Assembly (NCBI GenBank): GCA_963719875.1
Contig: CAVRDJ010000002.1
Coordinates: forward strand, 1,426,001 to 1,490,000
Origin: Palsa-360 sp963719875
GTDB lineage: Bacteria; Acidobacteriota; Terriglobia; Acidiferrales; UBA7541
Direction: 5' to 3'
Length of the DNA: 64,000 bases
Part shown: positions 44,229 through 51,633 of the stretch, in pieces
How the letters are laid out: each line of letters begins with the position of its first letter
Position numbering within the stretch: position 1 is the stretch's first letter
Notes under the pieces: model-generated
What the model was told of the DNA's origin: nothing
Databases searched by the model: none
What the model saw: only the letters and a program-made list of their open reading frames with translations
Program-made: the position numbers and the translations under genes

Positions 44229-44426
44229 TTATTTCTTTCCGGAGACCTGCACAGACGGGCGTTCCGCCAGCTCCATGTTCTCCAGAGTGGCCGCTTTGCC
44301 GAAATCCGCCACCACAAACCCCCAGCGAATATCGAACTCCGTTCCCTCTTCCGAGTACGCGCGCTTGCTCCAGAGGGAACCTTGATTTCCCTCCCAGTTC
44401 GGCTCGTATTTGGTTTGTGTCGGCAT
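44229..44426 (-). CDS. Small hypothetical protein, 65 aa, in the ECF42 cluster
   Basis: ATG 44426 has GGGGAG eight to nine bases upstream, and an ECF42-type promoter stands at 44473-44499, so it looks like a real gene. The protein is soluble and hydrophilic with aromatic residues (YEPNWEGNQGSLWSKRAYSE, GTEFDIRWGFVVADFGKAAT); no cysteine or membrane helix. I do not recognise a family. It lies between two YCII genes, which makes it a candidate new member of the ECF42 regulon. Confidence 0.6.
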   Translation of the reverse strand: MPTQTKYEPNWEGNQGSLWSKRAYSEEGTEFDIRWGFVVADFGKAATLENMELAERPSVQVSGKK

Positions 44427-44472
44427 GGTTTTTTGCTCCCCACTTTGCGTTTTAATTGCTCTTCACCAGTGA

Positions 44473-44499
44473 ATCGAATCAGGAGGCGTGAAATCGACA
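44473..44499 (-). promoter_or_regulatory. ECF42-type promoter before the 65-aa gene
   Basis: Reverse strand: TGTCGA (44499-44494), 16 bases, TCGAT (44477-44473), about 47 bp before the ATG at 44426. It begins just after the stop of the YCII gene at 44503. Confidence 0.65.
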
Positions 44500-44502
44500 C
44501 CC

Positions 44503-44937
44503 TCAGTGCGCTTGCCCCTGCGTTTTCGCTAGTCCTTTCCCCAGGTCCTCGGCGCGATTGGACGCCTCGCTCGGTGCGAAATCTTCCATCTCGAGAAACT
44601 GGCGAATTTCAATCTCAAATTCCCGGTCTTCGCCTTCGGGAACGGGGACGCGCTTGGCCCATTCGATCGCTTCTTCCTTCGATTTCACCTGAATGATCCA
44701 GTAGCCCCCGATCTGCTCCTTGGTCTCGGCAAACGGCCCGTCGGTCACCGAATGCTTCCCACCCGAGAACTTGATGCGCGCGCCCTTCGAGCTCGGATGG
44801 AGTCTCGAGAGCTCGACCAGCACGCCGGCTTTCCTCATTTCATCATTAAACTTTCTAATCGCGGGCGGGAGCGTCTTAATATCCCCCTTCCCTGCCTCAC
44901 AACCATTGCTGGCTTTGACGATCATCATGAACCACAT
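44503..44937 (-). CDS. DGPF/YCII-domain protein (copy 3)
   Basis: 144 residues from ATG 44937 (the ATG at 44943 is too close to GGGGAG; 44937 fits better). Close paralogue of the copy at 42588: FMMIVKASNGCEAGKGDIKT, LVELSRLHPSSKGARIKFSG, VTDGPFAETKEQIGGYWIIQ and AIEWAKRVPVPEGEDREFEI. The two share length and C-terminal tail and probably arose by duplication. No own ECF42 promoter is seen, so it may be read from the one before the first YCII gene (45415). Confidence 0.88.
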   Translation of the reverse strand: MWFMMIVKASNGCEAGKGDIKTLPPAIRKFNDEMRKAGVLVELSRLHPSSKGARIKFSGGKHSVTDGPFAETKEQIGGYWIIQVKSKEEAIEWAKRVPVPEGEDREFEIEIRQFLEMEDFAPSEASNRAEDLGKGLAKTQGQAH

Positions 44938-44991
44938 TTTCATCTCCCCTGATAAGTTTGTATTTAAGCCCGCGCTCACCAAATCTTCCAG

Positions 44992-45061
44992 TAGCGTAGG
45001 CTTCAGCCTGCGGGGGTTCGTCCTTGGAAGGACTAAAACCCGCAGGCTGAAGCCCGCGCTA
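44992..45061. repeat. REP-like palindrome, family A, copy 3
   Basis: Arms TAGCGTAGGCTTCAGCCTGC and GCAGGCTGAAGCCCGCGCTA; centre GTCCTTGGAAGGAC. Its right end supplies the TAG stop codon (45061-45059) of the YCII gene at 45059-45415. Confidence 0.88.
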
Positions 45062-45415
45062 CCTGGCCGGCAACCCCGCAATTTCCATGACGGGGCGGAT
45101 TTCCACGGTTCCCCAGCGCCCTGCCGGGATCCGCCCGGCGATGCCGATGGCCTCGTCGAGGTCCTTAGCGTCGATCAGGAAGTATCCGCCGAGCTGTTCG
45201 CGCGTCTCCGCGAACGGGCCGTCGGTTACCACCCGTTTGTTGTCGCGAACGCGGACGCTGGTCGCCGTGGAGGTCGGATGGAGCGGTCCGGCGCCCAAAT
45301 ACTTCCCGCTTTTGCTGAGCTGGACCGCAAACTCCGCGGATTCCCCATAACACTCCGTCCGTTCGGTCTCGCTCAGTCCGTTCTCATCCAGATAAATGAG
45401 CAACATGTATTTCAT
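45059..45415 (-). CDS. DGPF/YCII-domain protein (copy 4)
   Basis: 118 residues from ATG 45415, GGGAGG upstream; the ORF upstream of it overlaps the divergent sigma gene. Blocks: MLLIYLDENGLSETERTECY, YLGAGPLHPTSTATSVRVRD, VTDGPFAETREQLGGYFLID and EAIGIAGRIPAGRWGTVEIR. It is the closest to the classic 'DGPF' family found beside ECF42 factors. The stop codon lies inside the palindromic repeat at 44992-45061. The promoter at 45436-45462 is symmetric and may serve this gene and the sigma gene. Confidence 0.9.
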   Translation of the reverse strand: MKYMLLIYLDENGLSETERTECYGESAEFAVQLSKSGKYLGAGPLHPTSTATSVRVRDNKRVVTDGPFAETREQLGGYFLIDAKDLDEAIGIAGRIPAGRWGTVEIRPVMEIAGLPAR

Positions 45416-45435
45416 TTCCGCCTCCCTATCTGTAA

Positions 45436-45462
45436 GTCGAACGCCGCGAGTCCAGATCGACA
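45436..45462. promoter_or_regulatory. ECF42-type promoter, possibly bidirectional, between YCII copy 4 and the sigma gene
   Basis: Reverse strand: TGTCGA (45462-45457), 16 bases, TCGAC (45440-45436). Forward strand reads AGTCGA, 16 bases, TCGACA, which differs from the same consensus by one base and points to the sigma gene (ATG 45492). Confidence 0.65.
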
Positions 45463-45491
45463 TCCAGACCACAAAATACATACAATCGGGC

Positions 45492-46751
45492 ATGCCTGCA
45501 AACGTGAACGCAGCCGCAGCTGTGGAAGAAGTCTATCGCGCCGATTGGGGCAGGATTGTCGCCACCTTGATTCGACTCCTGGGCGACTTCGATCTGGCCG
45601 AAGAGTATGCACAAGAAGCATTTGCGGCTGCTTTGGACCAGTGGCCAAGCTCCGGCATCCCGGAGTCCCCGCGCGCCTGGATTATCCAAACTGCGCGCCA
45701 CAAGGCCATAGACCGGCTCCGGCGGCGAACCCTATTCGCGGAAAAGATCCAGCCTCAGCTCGCGCGCGATTACACCGGGTACACTCCAGCGAGGGAGTAC
45801 GAGGCGAGTCAGATTGAGGATGAGCGACTTCGGCTCATCTTTACATGTTGCCACCCCGCGCTGGCGCCGGAAACACAGGTCGCGCTAACCCTGCGAACGC
45901 TCTGCGGCCTCGAGACAGACGAGATCGCGAGAGCATTTCTCGTGCCTGCGGTTACGATGGCTCAGCGGCTGGTGCGCGCCAAGCGCAAGATTCGGGACGC
46001 CCGAATCCCGTACACCGTTCCAGAGACCATGGAGATAGGCGCGCGGCTCGACGCCGTCCTGACCGTGATTTACTTGGTCTTCAATGAAGGCTACCTGGCC
46101 ACTCGAGGCACGTCGCTGGTCAGGACCGATCTCTGCGCCGAGGCCATTCGCCTGGGCCGCCTGATCCTCACATTGATGGAGCCGCAGGCCCCGGCCGAAG
46201 CGAAGGCGCTCCTCGCCCTTATGCTGCTTCACGACGCGCGGCGCGATGCCCGCCTCGATGAGGCGGGAGAAATCATCGTTCTGGAGGAGCAGGACCGCAG
46301 CCGCTGGAACCACAAGCAAATCGCCGAGGCTTTGCTGATCATAAAGGACGCGCCGCGCGGCGCGCCGGGCCCATTCGCCGTGCAGGCTGCGATTGGCGCC
46401 GTGCATTGTAAGGCTGCTCATCCTGCAGACACGAATTGGGTCGAAATCGTCCGGCTCTACGATCAACTGGAGCGCGTGCAGCCCTCGCCCATCGTGTCCC
46501 TGAACCGCGCCGTAGCAGTAGCAATGGCGGAGGGCCCGCGTGCAGGGCTTGCGATGATCGATGCCCTGATCGCCTCAAACCATCTCAACGAATATCACCT
46601 GCTGTATGCCGCGCGCGCCGATCTGCTGCGCCGCCTCGGCCTGCTCGACGAAGCGGCCAAAAGTTACGCGCGAGCGCTAACCCTCGTCACCAATGACAGC
46701 GAGCGCCGATTCCTCGAGCGCCGCCTGCGCGAAGTTCAGCGAGACAAGTAG
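45492..46751 (+). CDS. ECF42-type sigma factor with long C-terminal TPR-like extension
   Basis: 419 residues from ATG 45492. Region 2: YRADWGRIVATLIRLLGDFD, LAEEYAQEAFAAALDQWPSS, SPRAWIIQTARHKAIDRLRR; region 4: LRTLCGLETDEIARAFLVPA, VTMAQRLVRAKRKIRDARIP. The remaining 230 residues (DAVLTVIYLVFNEGYLATRG … LLALMLLHDARRDARL … HLLYAARADLLRRLGLLDEA) match the C-terminal extension of the ECF42 group, which is known to be encoded with DGPF proteins. No anti-sigma gene is near, as usual for this group. The stop TAG is also the first triplet of a palindromic repeat. Confidence 0.9.
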   Translation: MPANVNAAAAVEEVYRADWGRIVATLIRLLGDFDLAEEYAQEAFAAALDQWPSSGIPESPRAWIIQTARHKAIDRLRRRTLFAEKIQPQLARDYTGYTPAREYEASQIEDERLRLIFTCCHPALAPETQVALTLRTLCGLETDEIARAFLVPAVTMAQRLVRAKRKIRDARIPYTVPETMEIGARLDAVLTVIYLVFNEGYLATRGTSLVRTDLCAEAIRLGRLILTLMEPQAPAEAKALLALMLLHDARRDARLDEAGEIIVLEEQDRSRWNHKQIAEALLIIKDAPRGAPGPFAVQAAIGAVHCKAAHPADTNWVEIVRLYDQLERVQPSPIVSLNRAVAVAMAEGPRAGLAMIDALIASNHLNEYHLLYAARADLLRRLGLLDEAAKSYARALTLVTNDSERRFLERRLREVQRDK

Positions 46752-47028
46752 GACGGGCTTCAGCCTGTCGCACTGGTAGTAGGACTAAAAATTAAACCCG
46801 ACAGGCTGAAGAGGCTGCGGAAAAATGGCCCCACTCATTTTGTCATTCCGAGCGAAGCGAGGAATCTCTCTTTCTTTTCATGGAGTTAAATCGAAGAGAG
46901 ATTCCTCGCTTCGCTCGGAATGACAAAATAAACTACTTTTTCCGCAGCTAGTTCAGCCTATCGGACTTGTAGTAGGACTAAACATTAAACCCGACAGTCC
47001 CGACGCGGCGGGACCGTCCTACTCGGAC
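46749..47028. repeat. Repeat cluster: 'GACGGGCTTCAGCCTGTCG' palindrome interrupted by a second hairpin
   Basis: The stretch starts with the stop codon of the sigma gene. TAGGACGGGCTTCAGCCTG pairs with CAGGCTGAAG (46803-46812), a similar piece with TTCAGCC follows at 46951, and GACAGTCCCGACGCGGCGGGACCGTC (in two parts) forms another hairpin at 46993-47020. GTAGGACTAAA(A/C)ATTAAACCCGACAG occurs twice. Between the copies sits the separate hairpin element at 46814-46948. No gene is present. Confidence 0.75.
46814..46948. mobile_element. MITE-like hairpin element inside another repeat
   Basis: 135 bp with outer inverted ends GCTGCGGAAAAA / TTTTTCCGCAGC and an inner stem TGTCATTCCGAGCGAAGCGA / TCGCTTCGCTCGGAATGACA that extends through GGAATCTCTCT / AGAGAGATTCC. 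The 'GTCATTCCGAGCGAAGCGAGGAATC' core (in two pieces) is a widespread bacterial repeat. It carries no ORF. Its position splits the flanking palindrome, which suggests insertion. Confidence 0.65.
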
Positions 47029-48459
47029 CTACTGCTGCCAGCCGCCGCCGAGGGCTTTGTAAATTTGCACCAGAGCAAGGAGTTCGTTGAGGCGGGCTTG
47101 CGCGAGGCCGAGGTCGGCGGTGAGATAATTCGTCTCGTTCGTGAGGACTTCCAGATAGTTTGTGGTGCCAGCCTGGTAGCGCTGGCCGGAAAGCTGGGCG
47201 GCGTCTGCGGCGGCGCGCGCGAGCAGTTCCTGCTGCGCGCGGAATTCCTGGTTTTGTTGATAGGCGATCAGCGCGTCGGAGACGTCGCGAAACGCGCCTT
47301 GAATAGTCTGCTGGTACGTCAGCACCGCTTCCTGCTGCTGCGCTTCCGCCAACCGAACGTTGGAGCGAATCGTTCCGCCCTCAAAAATCGGCTGTGTGAT
47401 CGTTCCCGCAAACGTCCACAACCCGGCAGCGCCGCTGAACAGGCCGGTGAGCGACGAACTCAGGAATCCGGTCTGCGCCGTCAGCGAAATGTCGGGAAAA
47501 TAAGCGGCTCGGGCGACGCCGATCCGGGCGTTCGCCGCAACCAGCACCTCTTCCGCCTGGCGGATGTCCGGGCGGCGCTCGAGCAAGGCTGAGGGCAGGC
47601 CGGCAGGAACCATCGGCGCGTGCGGCTGATCGGTGAGTTCTTTTCCGCGCGGCGTGATCGGGCCCGGATTATTGCCGAGTAAGACGCTCAGAAGATCTTC
47701 CTGCTGTCCGATGCGCCGATTGAGATCGGCGATGTCCGCCGCCGCGGTATAGACGAGCTGTTCCGCCTGGCGCACATCCAGAATCGAATTGATACCGTGT
47801 TCCTCGAGCGTCTTGGTCAAGTCCAGTGATTCCTTGCGGGAGGCCAGCGCCTTTTGCGAGATGTCCAGTTCCAGATCGAGTTCGCGAAGCTGAAAATATG
47901 CGGCGGCGACATTGGCCACGAGCGTGGCGTTCACTTCCTGGCGCGCCCAGTCCGTCGCGAGCAAATTCGCGCGCGCCGCTTCGGTGGCCCGCCGATATTT
48001 GCCCCAGAAGTCAACGTCCCACGCCGCATTAGCTGTCACCCGGCCAAAATTGAAACTATACGAAGGGATGGGGCCTACCGCGGGATTGCGCTGGCCCGTG
48101 CCGGTGCCGCTAACGCTCACAGTGGGCAACTGGTTCGCGCGCGCCAGCCCGACTTGCGCCTGCGCCTCGAGGACGCGCGTCGCCGCGATCCGCGCGTCAT
48201 AATTTTGCTGGAGGGCTGTGCGAATTAATTGCTGCAATTGCTCGTCCTGAAAAACTTCCCACCATTTTTCTTCGCCGAGCGATTGTGTGGAGGCGCTGGC
48301 CGCTTCCTCTGCCGTCAGTCCCCGGTAGGCGGTAGGGACGTCCGTGTTCGGCCTTTTGTAGTTGGGGCCGACGGTGCAGCCGGCGAGAAAAAGCCCCAGG
48401 ACGCAAAGCGTGGATGGAAAAAATCGCGAGAATTGGAAGAAAACGAAACGTCTGTTCAT
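47029..48459 (-). CDS. RND efflux outer-membrane lipoprotein (OprM/NodT family)
   Basis: 476 residues. Lipoprotein signal with lipobox LAGC (about residues 25-28: LCVLGLFLAGCTVGPNYKRP). The family pattern continues with WWEVFQDEQLQQLIRTALQQ, NYDARIAATRVLEAQAQVGL, TANAAWDVDFWGKYRRATEA, LLERRPDIRQAEEVLVAANA and SGQRYQAGTTNYLEVLTNET. It forms the trimeric outer-membrane channel. It is the last gene of the operon MFP-RND-OMF; the start lies 6 bp after the RND stop. Confidence 0.93.
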   Translation of the reverse strand: MNRRFVFFQFSRFFPSTLCVLGLFLAGCTVGPNYKRPNTDVPTAYRGLTAEEAASASTQSLGEEKWWEVFQDEQLQQLIRTALQQNYDARIAATRVLEAQAQVGLARANQLPTVSVSGTGTGQRNPAVGPIPSYSFNFGRVTANAAWDVDFWGKYRRATEAARANLLATDWARQEVNATLVANVAAAYFQLRELDLELDISQKALASRKESLDLTKTLEEHGINSILDVRQAEQLVYTAAADIADLNRRIGQQEDLLSVLLGNNPGPITPRGKELTDQPHAPMVPAGLPSALLERRPDIRQAEEVLVAANARIGVARAAYFPDISLTAQTGFLSSSLTGLFSGAAGLWTFAGTITQPIFEGGTIRSNVRLAEAQQQEAVLTYQQTIQGAFRDVSDALIAYQQNQEFRAQQELLARAAADAAQLSGQRYQAGTTNYLEVLTNETNYLTADLGLAQARLNELLALVQIYKALGGGWQQ

Positions 48460-48465
48460 CGTGGC

Positions 48466-51400
48466 CTAGTCCGCCGCTCCATCGTGGGCGGTAATTTGGC
48501 CCCCCGCCGAAGGAATCTGAGAGTGTCCCGAGTGGAAGAACGACGTGCGGTTCAACACTTTTTCCTGGAACTCTTCAAGGTACAGATAAATCACCGGCGT
48601 CACATACAGCGTGATGAATTGCGAGACCACCAGCCCGCCCACGATCACCATGCCCAGCGGCCGGCGCGAAGCCCCATCGGCTCCGTATCCGGCGGCGATG
48701 GGCACGGCGCCGATCACCGCCGCGAGCGTGGTCATGAGGATCGGCCGGAAGCGGTCGATGCTCGCGTCATGGATGGCTTTCTCCGCGCTCTCGCCGGCGT
48801 CCACGCGCTGCCGCGCGAAATCCACGATCATGATTCCGTTCTTCTTCACGATGCCCATCAGCATGAACATGCCCACAAAGGCGTACAGCGACGCCTGCTC
48901 GCCTAAGAGGTACAGCGCCAGCAATCCGCCCACGAGCGCGGTCGGCAGCGTTGAGAGCACGGTCAGGGGATGGACGTAACTTTCGTACAGAATCGCCAGG
49001 ATCACGTACATGACGAACACGGCGAGCGCCATCAGAATGGTCAAATCGCGCACCGTGTCGCGAAACGTCAGCGCTTCGCCCTGCAGACTCGCGCGAATCG
49101 TCACGGGCACGACTTCCGACGCGGCTTTGGAAATATAGTTTGTGGCGTCGCCGATCGCCACGTCCGGCTTCAAATTGAAATAGATCGTCACGGCGGTGAA
49201 CTGGTTGAGGTGATTCACGTTCTGCGGGCCCAGCTTGGTTTTCCAATCCACGAGGGCGCTAAGCGGCACGAGATTCTTCCCGTCATCCGACCGGATGTAA
49301 AGCAGCGACAGATCGCTGGCGTGCGCGCGTTCGGAATCCTTTACTTCGAGGATCACCTGGTATTGATCCTCCGGCTTCTTGATCAGGTACAGATAATTTT
49401 GCGAATACGCGTTGCGGAGCAGATTGAGGATTCGCGTTTCCGAAACGCCGTAAGTGCGCGCCTGGTCGCGCCGGATATTAATTTCCAGATTCGGCGTATG
49501 ATTGAAAAAATCACTGTTGACGGTCGCAAAACCCGGGTATTCCATCATCTTGCCCATCAGTTTCTGCGCGACGTCGTAAACCTGCTGCGAATTCACTCCC
49601 GAAACCGAGTACGCATACTGGCCCTGATTCGTATTGGTCGCCCCCGTGCTGATTTCCAACACAGGAAAAGGCCGCAGAAAAGGAAAAATGCCGGGAATGG
49701 TGGCCAGCCGGCCCATCAAGCCGCCCGCGACGGCCTGAATCGGCGCGCGAGCCCGCGGCGGATACAAAAAGGCCAGGAGAAGTCCCTGATTCGAAGCCAG
49801 GAATTGACCGTTCCCACTCATCGTGAACGTGGCCCCGACGGCGGGATCCTGGCGCATGAGCACCCCCGCCTGGTCCTGCAAGGCGTGCATTTGCGCGGGG
49901 GAAGAGCCTTCCTTTCCGATCATCACTCCCCAGATAAAACTGCTATCACCGACGGGCAAGAATGCCTTGGGCACGGCGGAGAAAAGCAAAATGGTGCCGG
50001 CCATGCAGGCGATCCATGTCAGCGCGGAGATCCATCGATGACGCAGGAACCACCACAGCGATTTTCCGTATCCCCGCAGGACTCGTTTCTCGACTCGACC
50101 GATGGTGCGCTCCACCCAGTTCTTTTTGACCCCCTCGCCCCTCGCTTTCAGCAGCCTCGCGCACATGAGCGGAGTGAGCGTGAGCGAGACCAGTCCCGAG
50201 GCGAAAATTGACACCACAATGGTGATCGCGAATTCGCGGAAGATGCGTCCCACCAACCCCGACATGAAAACGAGCGGAAAAAATACGGCCGCGAGCGAAA
50301 CCGTCATGGAAAGAATCGTGAAACTGATTTCGCGCGCGCTTTCGAGGGACGCCTCGAGCGGCTTCATACCTCGTTCCATCAGGCGCACCGTGTTCTCCAG
50401 AAACACGATGGCGTCATCCACCAGAAATCCGATGGCCAGCGTCAACGCCATCAGCGACAGATTGTCCAGGCTGTACCCGAACTGGCGCATGGCCATAAAC
50501 GTCAGCAGCAGCGACAGGGGAAGCGCGACGGCTGGGATCAGCGTGTCCGTGGCCCTGCCCAGAAAAACAAAAATCACGGCGACGACGAGCACGAACGCGA
50601 ACAGCAACGTCGCCTGCACGTCGGCCACGGAATTTACGATCGTCTGGGAACGGTCGTAGATCGGCGTGACGCGCACTGACGCGGGCAGCTCGGCGCTGAT
50701 AATCGGCAGCAGGTCGCGCACGCTCTTGGCCACGGCCACGACATTTGATCCGGCCTGCCGATTTACGGCCACCACCACGGTCGCGCCCGGTTCCCCGTAC
50801 CCTCGCACCCAGAACTTCATGCGGATGCGCTCGTCTTGCACGGTGTCTTCGACGTCGGCAACATCGCGCAAATAAACGGGGCCGGCGCTGGTGCTGCTGA
50901 CGATCAGATTCCCGTACGCCGCGGCGTCCTCCAGTTGCCCGTTCGGCTGAAGCAGAGCCGTGCCGGACGAGCTGTCAAACTGACCCGCGCCGGTGTAGCT
51001 GGTCCCGTTCTTCACCGCATTGGTGAGGTCGTCGATCGAAATTCCGCGAGCCCACATTTTCGAAGGATCGACCTTGATGCGCACGGCGGATTTGGTGCCA
51101 AAAACATTTACGCTGCTCACGCCGGGCAGGATGCTGATCCGCTGCCCCACCTGCGTGCTCCCGTAATCGTAGAGCCGGCCGCCCGTGACGGAATCGCTGG
51201 TCAGAGCGATGTAGAGAATCGGCTGATCGTTCGGGTTGGTTTTCGTGTAGGTCGGCGGCGACGGCAAATCCGTGGGCAGGCTTCCAGTGGCCTGGGAAAT
51301 AGCGGTTTGCACATCGGTCGCGGCTGCATCGATGCTCTTGTCCAGCGCGAACTGCAGCGTGAAGCTCACGTGACCCTGCGTGCTTTGCGAGGTCACCAGC

Positions 51401-51633
51401 TCCAGCCCGTTGATCTGCATGAATTGCCGTTCGAGCGGCGTGGCGATGTTGTTGGCGACGGTGTCCGGGCTTGCTCCGGGATAATTCGCCTGCACGGAAA
51501 TCACCGGGTAGTCCACCACCGGCAGATCGTTGACCGGGAGGCGCAGATAGCTCAGCACCCCGAAAACGATGACGGAAACCGTCAGCACCGCTGTCATGAC
51601 CGGCTTGCGAATGAACGGTTCAGAAAGGTTCAT
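48466..51633 (-). CDS. RND multidrug efflux permease, HAE1 family (MdtB/MdtC-like)
   Basis: 1055 residues with the duplicated RND layout of 12 membrane helices and two large periplasmic loops. N-terminus FIRKPVMTAVLTVSVIVFGV, then LPVNDLPVVDYPVISVQANY and PGASPDTVANNIATPLERQF; the proton-relay pair is in LAIGFLVDDAIVFLENTVRL; the second half has MLMGIVKKNGIMIVDFARQR and TTLAAVIGAVPIAAGYGADG. It drives drugs or other amphiphiles out with proton energy. It overlaps the adaptor gene upstream by ATGA (51633-51630). A single RND gene makes a homotrimer likely. Confidence 0.94.
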   Translation of the reverse strand: MNLSEPFIRKPVMTAVLTVSVIVFGVLSYLRLPVNDLPVVDYPVISVQANYPGASPDTVANNIATPLERQFMQINGLELVTSQSTQGHVSFTLQFALDKSIDAAATDVQTAISQATGSLPTDLPSPPTYTKTNPNDQPILYIALTSDSVTGGRLYDYGSTQVGQRISILPGVSSVNVFGTKSAVRIKVDPSKMWARGISIDDLTNAVKNGTSYTGAGQFDSSSGTALLQPNGQLEDAAAYGNLIVSSTSAGPVYLRDVADVEDTVQDERIRMKFWVRGYGEPGATVVVAVNRQAGSNVVAVAKSVRDLLPIISAELPASVRVTPIYDRSQTIVNSVADVQATLLFAFVLVVAVIFVFLGRATDTLIPAVALPLSLLLTFMAMRQFGYSLDNLSLMALTLAIGFLVDDAIVFLENTVRLMERGMKPLEASLESAREISFTILSMTVSLAAVFFPLVFMSGLVGRIFREFAITIVVSIFASGLVSLTLTPLMCARLLKARGEGVKKNWVERTIGRVEKRVLRGYGKSLWWFLRHRWISALTWIACMAGTILLFSAVPKAFLPVGDSSFIWGVMIGKEGSSPAQMHALQDQAGVLMRQDPAVGATFTMSGNGQFLASNQGLLLAFLYPPRARAPIQAVAGGLMGRLATIPGIFPFLRPFPVLEISTGATNTNQGQYAYSVSGVNSQQVYDVAQKLMGKMMEYPGFATVNSDFFNHTPNLEINIRRDQARTYGVSETRILNLLRNAYSQNYLYLIKKPEDQYQVILEVKDSERAHASDLSLLYIRSDDGKNLVPLSALVDWKTKLGPQNVNHLNQFTAVTIYFNLKPDVAIGDATNYISKAASEVVPVTIRASLQGEALTFRDTVRDLTILMALAVFVMYVILAILYESYVHPLTVLSTLPTALVGGLLALYLLGEQASLYAFVGMFMLMGIVKKNGIMIVDFARQRVDAGESAEKAIHDASIDRFRPILMTTLAAVIGAVPIAAGYGADGASRRPLGMVIVGGLVVSQFITLYVTPVIYLYLEEFQEKVLNRTSFFHSGHSQIPSAGGQITAHDGAAD

